Source: Mucilaginibacter myungsuensis
GTDB lineage: Bacteria; Bacteroidota; Bacteroidia; Sphingobacteriales; Sphingobacteriaceae
Direction of reading: 5' to 3'
Assembly (NCBI RefSeq): GCF_015222005.1
Contig: NZ_JADFFL010000001.1
Location: 124,001 to 188,000 of the forward strand
DNA length: 64,000 nucleotides
Shown here: one piece after another, positions 43,287 through 50,326 of the stretch
How positions within the stretch are numbered: position 1 is the first letter of the stretch
Layout of the letters: each line of letters starts with the position of its first letter
Made by a program: the position numbers and the translations under genes
Notes under the pieces: model-generated
Seen by the model: only the letters and a program-made list of their open reading frames with translations
Database searches by the model: none
Told to the model about the DNA's origin: nothing

Positions 43287-44392
43287 TGACTGAAAAACTA
43301 AAATACATAACTCCATTTACCAGTTTGAGCACGCTAAACAAGCTCATCCTTTTTTTTAATATTCTTGCTGCCTTATCACTTTTGGCCAGTTACCTTGCAC
43401 CAATTGTGAGCCCGCAAAAGAATTGGGTGTTCGCATTCCTTGGCTTAGGTTACCCGATATTGTTTTTAATTAACCTGATCTTTTGCTCCTATTGGGCTAT
43501 TAGAAAAAACCTGCTTTTTTTATTGTCAGCACTTTGCTTGGTTGCCGGTTTCAACATTTTCTTTAATAACATTAATTTTAATATTAAGACCGCTAAACCA
43601 AACGGTTCGTTCAGGATAATGGCCTACAACGTCCATAATTTTAACGGTTTAGAGAAACCGATAAACTTACCTAAATACACCCAAACGCTTGCCATAATAA
43701 AAGCGAACGCGCCTGAAATATTGACCATAGAAGAATTTCATTTGCAAAGCGCCCAGTATAAGATCATCGATTCCTTAAGATCGGTGCTGAACACTTCCCA
43801 TTTCTATTTTGAACCGTTCATAAAAACACCGTTCGACTCAACAGGCCTCGCCATTTTTTCAAAGTTCCCCATAATCAACAGAGGGATAGTTGACCTATCA
43901 GGAAAACACTATCAGAACAAGGGGATATTTGCTGATATCAAAACCCCAAAAAAGATCATTAGGATCTATTGTTTGCATTTAGAGTCTTTAAACTTTGACA
44001 GTAACGAATACAAGAATTTGGATCAGTATAAACTTCCTGCTTATGCCATGATCAAAAATATTTCGGTCAAATTAAAAAAGGGGTTTATTAATCGTAGTGT
44101 GCAGGCAAATACTTTAAAAAGAGAATTGGCTATCTGCAAATACCCTTATATCATAGCCGGCGATTTTAATGATACTCCCGCCTCCTACGCGGTAAATTCG
44201 ATATCAGCAGGTTTAAAGAATAGTTTCCGCGAGCAAGGCATCGGTTTAGGTGTTACGTTCAATTCAAAGATACCTCTGCTCCAGATAGATTATATCTTGG
44301 CAAGTCCTGAATTTACGATAAAAGACCACCAGGTGATCGATAAAAAAATATCTGATCATAAACCTGTGTATAGTGACGTATATCTGCCCTAA
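43283..44392 (+). CDS. Membrane-anchored endonuclease/exonuclease/phosphatase (EEP) family protein
   Basis: A 369-residue protein. Three N-terminal membrane segments (about 18-40, 50-70, 76-95) precede an EEP metal-dependent phosphoesterase domain: FRIMAYNVHNFNG, ILTIEEFH, YCLHLES, IAGDFNDTPAS, QIDYILASPEF and SDHKPVYSD, giving the full Asn/Glu/Asp/His set. The topology suggests a membrane-facing phosphoesterase, not a nuclease. It is the last gene of the locus and translationally coupled to wcaI. Its substrate is unknown; a phospholipid or lipid-linked sugar is only a guess. Confidence 0.88.
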   Translation: MMTEKLKYITPFTSLSTLNKLILFFNILAALSLLASYLAPIVSPQKNWVFAFLGLGYPILFLINLIFCSYWAIRKNLLFLLSALCLVAGFNIFFNNINFNIKTAKPNGSFRIMAYNVHNFNGLEKPINLPKYTQTLAIIKANAPEILTIEEFHLQSAQYKIIDSLRSVLNTSHFYFEPFIKTPFDSTGLAIFSKFPIINRGIVDLSGKHYQNKGIFADIKTPKKIIRIYCLHLESLNFDSNEYKNLDQYKLPAYAMIKNISVKLKKGFINRSVQANTLKRELAICKYPYIIAGDFNDTPASYAVNSISAGLKNSFREQGIGLGVTFNSKIPLLQIDYILASPEFTIKDHQVIDKKISDHKPVYSDVYLP

Positions 44393-44396
44393 AGGT

Positions 44397-44419
44397 GACG
44401 GGTGCCTATTGCACCTGTC
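44397..44419. other. Hairpin at the end of the polysaccharide locus
   Basis: GACGGGTGC pairs with GCACCTGTC across CTATT, with one wobble. It lies at the convergent junction with the HTH gene and overlaps its last codons. No T-run follows, so it is not a classic intrinsic terminator. Confidence 0.45.
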
Positions 44420-44624
44420 TTAAGATCGGCCCAAAATCATAATTGATAACATAGCCTATCTCGTAAAATTTTTCTTTAGCTATGTCCGGCTTTGTGAACC
44501 AAAAATAGATGGTACCTCTATTAACATTCAGTGTTTTGGCCAATTTAGCGATGTTAATGTTTTCTTTAATAAACACGTCCTTTAGAATTTGTCCTTTGTG
44601 ATTTAATTGATCTGAAGCTATCAT
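44406..44624 (-). CDS. Small helix-turn-helix protein
   Basis: A 72-residue DNA-binding protein. GQILKDVFIKENINIAKLAK is followed by a clear recognition turn-helix (LNVNRGTIYFWF) of the Xre/Cro or transposase-like HTH type, then a short tail. It has no partner domain. It is convergent with the polysaccharide locus, 13 bp from its last stop, and divergent from the histidine kinase. It could regulate either (inference). The composition and HTH pattern support a real gene despite its size. Confidence 0.78.
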   Translation of the reverse strand: MIASDQLNHKGQILKDVFIKENINIAKLAKTLNVNRGTIYFWFTKPDIAKEKFYEIGYVINYDFGPILRQVQ

Positions 44625-44896
44625 CTTGTGTTTTTTAATTTATAAGGCCTAAATGGGCTTACTGTAAAACTACCACCTTGCTGATCCTTAGGTGATACCA
44701 TGTTTATGGTATATTTAGAACTAATACGAACTTTATTTTACTTAGATTTAACAAACTTAACTGTGATTATTTACGTTATCACTTTATCAAGTCTGAATAC
44801 GAACTGTGTTTTTCGGCCATGTGCTTCTTCAACCTGAAAAATATCATAGTTGCAAACAGAGCTTGACTGTTTAAAAATTCACTTTATAACTTCAAG
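44625..44896. promoter_or_regulatory. Divergent control region, HTH gene / histidine kinase
   Basis: A 272-bp AT-rich gap. It contains the inverted repeat ATACCAT-GTTT-ATGGTAT (44695-44712) and a direct repeat AATACGAACT at 44723-44732 and 44796-44805. No complete promoter is evident. The repeats are candidate binding sites for the HTH protein or the response regulator. Confidence 0.45.
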
Positions 44897-45892
44897 GTGT
44901 TCGTAAAATATGTTGCCTATTTTGATAAGATCGACTTTAATATTTCATTTTTTACAGAGCTTGGTATAATCATATCATCATCTATATTCTTATGGCTATT
45001 TATAAAAAGGATATTTCAGTATTTTCTATTTAGAAGGCACTTTAACCTCGCTAATTATTTAACAGTTGCGCTTACGCTTATAGCTGTTTTTTCACCTCTA
45101 TTTTTAATAAGCAGAGGCTTTTTTGATCCAGCTCATAGTTTATACCGAAATTTAGCTATAGTCTGTAGTTTAGTAATACTCACTTTGCTCGCATTAAATA
45201 TCTATCGTGATCGCAGAAATAAGCAAAAAGCAGATAAAGCAAGTTACGACGCAGAGATAGCCATTAAACGTTTAGACAAATCGATCAATGAAGCTAAGGA
45301 GAGCGAAAGAGAACGTATCTCCCGAGATCTGCACGATGATGTCGGCGCATCTTTGAGCGCCTTAAAATTGCATCTGACCAGTGTCAGTTATGCCGGAAAT
45401 GCTGACGATCGAGAACATTCTATATCATTGGTCACCAAAATAGCTAACGATATAAGGCTGATCACACATGATCTGATACCGCAGGATTTTACTCATAAGG
45501 ACCTTTTTACCAGTTTAGAGAGCAACATCGACAATCTGAATAAAAAAGGTGAGATAAAATTCACATTGATCACCGAGTGCGACGCCTCCCGTCTAAATTC
45601 AAAAGACTCCGCAGTGGTCAACTACAGGATCGTGATGGAGCTGGCAAACAACGTGATCAAACATTCGGGCGCTACAGAAGCATCCATTCAGATCGCCATA
45701 CTACCATCTCTTACACAGATCATAGTGGAGGATAACGGCACAGGAATGACCAATACCGGCGAAAATGGCATTGGTTTAAGAAATATATACTCAAGAGTAG
45801 AGTTTTTGAAAGGTAAAGTTAGTATAGACAGTAGTTATAAAGGGACAACGGTCATTATAACTATTCCGGCAAGCACATACAATTATGAATGA
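44897..45892 (+). CDS. NarL-type sensor histidine kinase
   Basis: A 331-residue membrane kinase. Three membrane segments (about 21-36, 52-72, 86-103) are followed by a coiled coil, a HisKA_3 dimerisation domain with the phospho-accepting His146 in SRDLHDDVGAS, and a HATPase_c domain (VMELANNVIKHSG, VEDNGTGM, GIGLRNIYSRVEFL). There is no extracellular sensor domain, so the stimulus is probably sensed in the membrane. The start is GTG. It overlaps the response regulator by 8 bases and sits between the polysaccharide locus and ugd. Confidence 0.93.
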   Translation: MFVKYVAYFDKIDFNISFFTELGIIISSSIFLWLFIKRIFQYFLFRRHFNLANYLTVALTLIAVFSPLFLISRGFFDPAHSLYRNLAIVCSLVILTLLALNIYRDRRNKQKADKASYDAEIAIKRLDKSINEAKESERERISRDLHDDVGASLSALKLHLTSVSYAGNADDREHSISLVTKIANDIRLITHDLIPQDFTHKDLFTSLESNIDNLNKKGEIKFTLITECDASRLNSKDSAVVNYRIVMELANNVIKHSGATEASIQIAILPSLTQIIVEDNGTGMTNTGENGIGLRNIYSRVEFLKGKVSIDSSYKGTTVIITIPASTYNYE

Positions 45893-46532
45893 CACCCCCC
45901 TACAGATCATTATTGCCGAAGATCATCCAACTTATTCTTTTGGAGTGCAACAGGTATTGATCGGTCTGGAATATATCAAAGTGATCGGGATCGTTAGCGA
46001 TGGTAAACAGTTACTGCATTTAATTAATTCTGTTATACCAGACCTGATCTTAATGGATATCAATATGCCCAATTTAAGTGGCATAGATGCAGCTATCAGC
46101 ATCAAAAAGCAGCATCCACAGATAAAGATCATTTTTTTGACGATGTACGAAGAAAGATCTATCATTAATAAATGCTTGCAATATGGCGATGGCTATCTGT
46201 CCAAATCAAGCACAGCCGGAGAACTTACAACAGCGATCAATGCAGTAATGGCAGGCCAAAGTTTTACTTTATTGAACACCAACCTCAACACGCCCATAAA
46301 CAAGGAATTGTCGGTAAACGATGAGTTAAGTAAAAAGCACAAGCTGACCAAACGAGAGATCGAACTGATACTGCTGCTAAAAGAAGGTATGACCACCAAA
46401 GAAATAGCAGAAAGCCTATTTTTAAGCTATTTCACAATAGAAACTCACCGGAAAAATATATTTCGCAAACTGGAAGTTAAAAACCTGGCGGGACTTATAA
46501 ATTTCGCCACACAAAACAAGATCACACACTAA
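45885..46532 (+). CDS. NarL/LuxR-type response regulator
   Basis: A 215-residue regulator. The receiver domain (IIIAEDHPTYSFGV, phospho-acceptor Asp58 in LILMDINMP, conserved Lys in GYLSKSS) is joined to a C-terminal LuxR/GerE HTH (LTKREIELILLLKEG, TTKEIAESLFLSYFTIETHR). It is the cognate partner of the upstream kinase. Its targets are unknown; the 18-bp dyad just after this gene and before ugd is an obvious candidate site. Confidence 0.95.
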   Translation: MNDTPLQIIIAEDHPTYSFGVQQVLIGLEYIKVIGIVSDGKQLLHLINSVIPDLILMDINMPNLSGIDAAISIKKQHPQIKIIFLTMYEERSIINKCLQYGDGYLSKSSTAGELTTAINAVMAGQSFTLLNTNLNTPINKELSVNDELSKKHKLTKREIELILLLKEGMTTKEIAESLFLSYFTIETHRKNIFRKLEVKNLAGLINFATQNKITH

Positions 46533-46563
46533 CTATTTAGTGCTCAATATTTTATTCACCTTG

Positions 46564-46581
46564 GTTAAACGTTCGTTTAAC
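46564..46581. promoter_or_regulatory. 18-bp perfect dyad upstream of ugd
   Basis: GTTAAACG-TT-CGTTTAAC, 20 bp before the ugd ATG and 31 bp after the response-regulator stop. A -7-like TAACTTTTTG (one base longer than consensus) begins within its right arm, so a bound protein would affect promoter access. Confidence 0.6.
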
Positions 46582-46601
46582 TTTTTGCCCCATTATTCAT
46601 T

Positions 46602-47912
46602 ATGAAGATCGCCGTTGTAGGTACAGGCTACGTTGGACTTGTTACCGGTACATGCCTTGCAGAGACAGGTAACCACGTTACCTGTGTTGATATTAACGTA
46701 AAAAAGGTTGAAGCCATGAAGAATGGTCAGTTACCTATTTATGAGCCCGGACTTGAGCTATTGTTTCACCGCAATATTAAACAAGACCGCTTATTTTTTA
46801 CATCTGACCTGGCCGCGGCTATCGAGGATGCCAAGATCATCTTTTTAGCGTTGCCGACCCCTCCGGGTGCCGACGGCGCAGCCGACCTGAGCTACGTATT
46901 GGGTGCCGGTGCCGATATTGCCAAACTATTGAAAGAATACAAGGTCATCGTGACCAAATCAACCGTACCTGTTGGCACCGCTGATAAGTTGACCGCGGTA
47001 CTTAAAGCCAATACCGATGTAGAATTTGCGGTAGTATCAAACCCTGAGTTTTTACGCGAAGGCGTTGCCGTTGATGACTTTATGAAGCCCGACCGTGTGG
47101 TAGTTGGTACTACCGACGAACGTGCCCGCAAATTAATGGGCGAGCTTTATGGCCCGTATGTGCGCCAGGGTAACCCGATCATCTTCATGGATGAGCGCTC
47201 ATCTGAGTTAACTAAATATGCGGCCAACTCTTTCCTGGCTACCAAAATATCTTTCATGAATGAGATAGCCAACCTGTGCGAATTGGTTGGTGCCGATGTG
47301 GATATGATACGTAAAGGTATCGGATCTGACGAGCGTATCGGTAAACGCTTCCTGTTCTCGGGAATCGGTTACGGTGGCAGCTGTTTCCCTAAAGATGTGC
47401 AGGCTTTAGCCAAAGCATCTGAAGAGAACAAATACGACTTTAAGATCCTTAACGCGGTAATGGATGTGAACACCATCCAAAAAAGCGTGCTGGTAGAAAA
47501 AGTGAAGAACTACTTTAAAGGTGACCTGAAAGGTAAAAAATTCGCCTTGTGGGGATTGGCCTTTAAGCCTGAGACCGACGATATCCGCGAAGCACCGGCT
47601 TTGTACATCATCGACGACCTGTTGAAAGCCGGCGCTACTGTTGCCGCTTTTGACCCTGAAGGTATGAAGAATGTTAAAGAGCTTTTGGGCGATACCATCA
47701 GCTACGGCGACAATCAGTACGACGTATTGAAAGATGCCGACGCGTTATTGATCGTTACCGAATGGTCGGTATTCCGCACGCCAGACCTTGACCAGGTTGG
47801 GTCATTGTTAAAAAACAAAGTGATATTTGATGGCCGTAACCTTTACGATCTGCAAAAAATGATAGATTGCGGTTTCTACTACAACAGCATCGGCCGTAAG
47901 ATCGTAAGCTAA
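46602..47912 (+). CDS. ugd: UDP-glucose 6-dehydrogenase
   Basis: A 436-residue NAD-dependent enzyme that oxidises UDP-glucose to UDP-glucuronate, a precursor for acidic polysaccharides. The N-terminal Rossmann domain is MKIAVVGTGYVGLVTGTC. The active-site Cys261 lies in GYGGSCFPKDVQAL, and KFALWGLAFKPETDDIREAP is in the UDP-binding C-terminal domain. It is separated from the main locus by the two-component system and has its own upstream dyad and a strong terminator, which implies separate control. Confidence 0.96.
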   Translation: MKIAVVGTGYVGLVTGTCLAETGNHVTCVDINVKKVEAMKNGQLPIYEPGLELLFHRNIKQDRLFFTSDLAAAIEDAKIIFLALPTPPGADGAADLSYVLGAGADIAKLLKEYKVIVTKSTVPVGTADKLTAVLKANTDVEFAVVSNPEFLREGVAVDDFMKPDRVVVGTTDERARKLMGELYGPYVRQGNPIIFMDERSSELTKYAANSFLATKISFMNEIANLCELVGADVDMIRKGIGSDERIGKRFLFSGIGYGGSCFPKDVQALAKASEENKYDFKILNAVMDVNTIQKSVLVEKVKNYFKGDLKGKKFALWGLAFKPETDDIREAPALYIIDDLLKAGATVAAFDPEGMKNVKELLGDTISYGDNQYDVLKDADALLIVTEWSVFRTPDLDQVGSLLKNKVIFDGRNLYDLQKMIDCGFYYNSIGRKIVS

Positions 47913-47960
47913 CTATTGGCTCACAGTTGCATTGGTTGCGGCTGTACATTACGACATGAG

Positions 47961-48009
47961 AACAGGCAAAGCTTTTCGAGAATTTCGAAAGGCTTTGCCT
48001 GTTTTTTTT
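47961..48009 (+). terminator. ugd terminator
   Basis: AACAGGCAAAGC pairs with GGCTTTGCCTGTT, with an inner TTTCGA/TTTCGAAA stem, followed by a run of eight T (48002-48009). Confidence 0.9.
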
Positions 48010-48051
48010 GTACAAGTCTAAGCGCCAACGCCTACTATACTGAATGCTGTA

Positions 48052-49221
48052 TTATACCGTATAAGTGGTCCATTTTTCATCGCTGGCATTGGATGCTACG
48101 ACGTTATCTATAAATGCCATGCCGCGTATACCTTCGTCTATCGAAGGGAAATCCAGCCATTCGGGTTGGGGTTCCCTGCCTTCGATCTTAGCACCAAGGG
48201 CTAATACAAAGTTCTTATAAAGATTGGCAAAGGCTTCCAGATAGCCTTCGGGATGGCCTCCCGGGGTGCGGCAATTTGATGTTGCGCTGGTGGATAGCCT
48301 GTCGGTGTAACCGCTTCCTGCTCTCAAGGTCTCGGCAGGTTTATCCAGCCATCTCAGCGTTAGTGTATTTGGTTCCATTTGGGACCATTCCAAACCGCCG
48401 TTCTCCCCATATATACGCAAGCGAAGCGAGTTCTCTTCGCCGGCAGCTACCTGGCTCGCGATCAGTGTGCCTGTTACTTCTTGTTCAAATTTAAGCAATA
48501 CAGCACCGTCGTCGTCAAGCATGCGGCCATTTACAACGGTAGTAAGCGCAGCATTCAAAGCGGTGATCTTAAGGCCGGATACATGCTCTGCCAAGTGCGC
48601 GGCGTGGGTGCCGATATCGCCCATGCAACCCGCTTTGCCCGACTTTGAAGGGTCTGTGCGCCAAGATGCCTGTGCGTTACCCTCCCGCTCGGACAGGCGG
48701 CTAAGCCAGCCCTGTAAATACTCTACATATATCTTCCTAACTTTTCCAAGTTTGCCGGACTTGATAATTTCGCGAGCCTCTTTCACCAACGGGTATCCTG
48801 CGTAAGTATGCGTCAGCAACAGCATCAGGCCGGTCTCTGCCAATTTTGCCTGCAATTGTTTTGCTTCTTCCAGCGTAAAAGTTATCGGTTTTTCTATAAC
48901 CACATTAAAGCCGCATTCAAGGGCTTTCATGGCCGGGGCAAAGTGCGCAAAATTGGGTGTTACGATAGTTACAAAATCTATACGTTCGTGCGGTGGTCGC
49001 GCGGCCTCCTTATCAAGCATTTCAACATAAGAGGTGTACGTCCGGTCATCGGGCAGGAATAACAATTTGCCACTTTCTAAAGCTGTTTCGGGATTGACAC
49101 TCAGCGCGCCGCAAACTAACTCAACTTGTCCATCCATATTTATAGCAAGCCGATGGATCGCGCCGATGAAAGCGTCTTTACCGCCACCGATCATACCCAT
49201 ACGCAGTTTTCTCTTGTTCAT
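48052..49221 (-). CDS. Gfo/Idh/MocA-family oxidoreductase
   Basis: A 389-residue NAD(P)-dependent sugar or cyclitol dehydrogenase. The N-terminal Rossmann motif is RMGMIGGGKDAFIGAIHR. VIEKPITFTLEEAKQL carries the EKP motif. The catalytic-type region has GDIGTHAAHLAEHVSG with the conserved Asp/His. The C-terminal beta sheet is intact. The substrate is unknown; it is often linked to sugar-acid or inositol catabolism in Bacteroidota. It is convergent with ugd and followed at its 5' side by a 248-bp gap. Confidence 0.92.
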   Translation of the reverse strand: MNKRKLRMGMIGGGKDAFIGAIHRLAINMDGQVELVCGALSVNPETALESGKLLFLPDDRTYTSYVEMLDKEAARPPHERIDFVTIVTPNFAHFAPAMKALECGFNVVIEKPITFTLEEAKQLQAKLAETGLMLLLTHTYAGYPLVKEAREIIKSGKLGKVRKIYVEYLQGWLSRLSEREGNAQASWRTDPSKSGKAGCMGDIGTHAAHLAEHVSGLKITALNAALTTVVNGRMLDDDGAVLLKFEQEVTGTLIASQVAAGEENSLRLRIYGENGGLEWSQMEPNTLTLRWLDKPAETLRAGSGYTDRLSTSATSNCRTPGGHPEGYLEAFANLYKNFVLALGAKIEGREPQPEWLDFPSIDEGIRGMAFIDNVVASNASDEKWTTYTV

Positions 49222-49469
49222 GTGTTTATTTGTTTTTAATGTAATTATGATGCAGGCCTATAAATTTGTCGCAGATCGTGTATTCATTATTAATTTGATC
49301 ATCGCGTCAAAAATACGGCGCGTTGAAAATACCAATTATCAGTTAATTGGAAACCATAAAATCGTGATAAAGCAAAACTTTTCATAAAAGCATCACCCGT
49401 TACCACATCACTCCGCTAAGAGCTTTAATGATCTTAAAAAACTTAGGTGGAACGATAAATGCAAATTGG
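49222..49469. other. Intergenic gap without a recognised feature
   Basis: 248 bp of AT-rich sequence. A short plus-strand frame across it has no coding features that persuade me. No hairpin with a T-run is seen. Confidence 0.4.
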
Positions 49470-50222
49470 TCAATAACCTTTATTGATCCAAGTTAACCAA
49501 TCATTGATCTGATATTGATAAATTTCGGCGAAATAGCTGTGCACAAGTTTTTGCTCCCCTCCCGCATCATTAAATTGCGGCGGTGTGAGACCTTCGTGTT
49601 CGGCAGCCGACCGATAGAAAGCTACTCTCGTAGGGTGGTCAGGGCTTACACCGTTGATCAGTTTGATCTCGGGGCGGGCAATTACGGCCTCCGTCAGACC
49701 AATGCAGTCCTCCAAATGAATAAGATTGACCGGTGCTGAACCCGCAGGCAGATCTTTTTTTCCCGCCAGGAAACGGCCGGGCAAGCGTCCCGGACCTACC
49801 AACCCAGCGAAGCGAATAACGCTAAGTCCCGGCAGGGATGCAAGCCGCTGTTCGGCAATGTAATGTGGTTTATCGGTGTTGGTGCGGCTACGTTCGTCAA
49901 CCTCTCCCTTTCCGTCATAAACGCCGGTAGTACTGATAAATATTAGCCGCTTAACGTTGTACTGCTTACAATACTTGTCCAGATCGCCTATGTTAGCACC
50001 GCATGCAACGATGATTATATCGCAGTCGAAAAAGTCCGCCTGAATGTTATTGTTTTGAAGATCGATCAGGTAAGGTTGTATACCGTTTTGCCTTAAATCG
50101 TCCAATTTAGCGAGGCTCGTAGTCGAGCCTTTCACCAAATGACCTTTGTTAATTAGATCTACTGCCAGTGCCTTACCAAACCAGCCGCAACCAAGTACAC
50201 TTATCGTTATATCGTTCGTCAT
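49470..50222 (-). CDS. NAD(P)-binding SDR-like protein (YeeZ-like)
   Basis: A 250-residue Rossmann-fold protein. ISVLGCGWFGKALAVDLI (GxGxxG), TSTTGVYDGKG-like strand ISTTGVYDG, and RFAGLVGPGRLPGRFLAG resemble the atypical extended SDR group containing YeeZ, related to NAD-dependent epimerases/dehydratases. The catalytic Tyr-x3-Lys is not obvious, as in other atypical members. The start is ATG at 50222; an in-frame TTG at 50231 falls inside the -7 element. The reaction is unknown. Confidence 0.82.
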   Translation of the reverse strand: MTNDITISVLGCGWFGKALAVDLINKGHLVKGSTTSLAKLDDLRQNGIQPYLIDLQNNNIQADFFDCDIIIVACGANIGDLDKYCKQYNVKRLIFISTTGVYDGKGEVDERSRTNTDKPHYIAEQRLASLPGLSVIRFAGLVGPGRLPGRFLAGKKDLPAGSAPVNLIHLEDCIGLTEAVIARPEIKLINGVSPDHPTRVAFYRSAAEHEGLTPPQFNDAGGEQKLVHSYFAEIYQYQINDWLTWINKGY

Positions 50223-50228
50223 CAAAAG

Positions 50229-50257
50229 CAAAAGTAGCCAAAGGTATTACATATCAA
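50229..50257 (-). promoter_or_regulatory. Promoter for the SDR-like gene, abutting its ATG
   Basis: On the minus strand TTG (50255-50257), 18 bp, then TACTTTTG (50229-50236), an exact TAnnTTTG, 6 nt before the ATG. It predicts a leaderless or near-leaderless transcript. Confidence 0.6.
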
Positions 50258-50314
50258 CCACGAAAGTATTGATGTTATAAATTCAATAACTATGCGTGCA
50301 TAGCATAAAAGCAC

Positions 50315-50322
50315 TAACTTTG
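50315..50322 (+). promoter_or_regulatory. -7 element abutting the FUSC gene start
   Basis: TAACTTTG, exact TAnnTTTG, 4 nt before the GTG at 50327. No -33 TTG is properly spaced. It is divergent from the SDR promoter about 80 bp away. Confidence 0.5.
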
Positions 50323-50326
50323 CGCC

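Noticed and set aside
44397..44419. Intrinsic terminator for the polysaccharide locus
   Set aside because: The hairpin is good but no T-run follows on either strand, so it was listed only as a hairpin.
49034..49387. Plus-strand frame across the start of the Gfo/Idh/MocA gene
   Set aside because: Two thirds is antisense to a conserved Rossmann domain and the rest is AT-rich with no start context.
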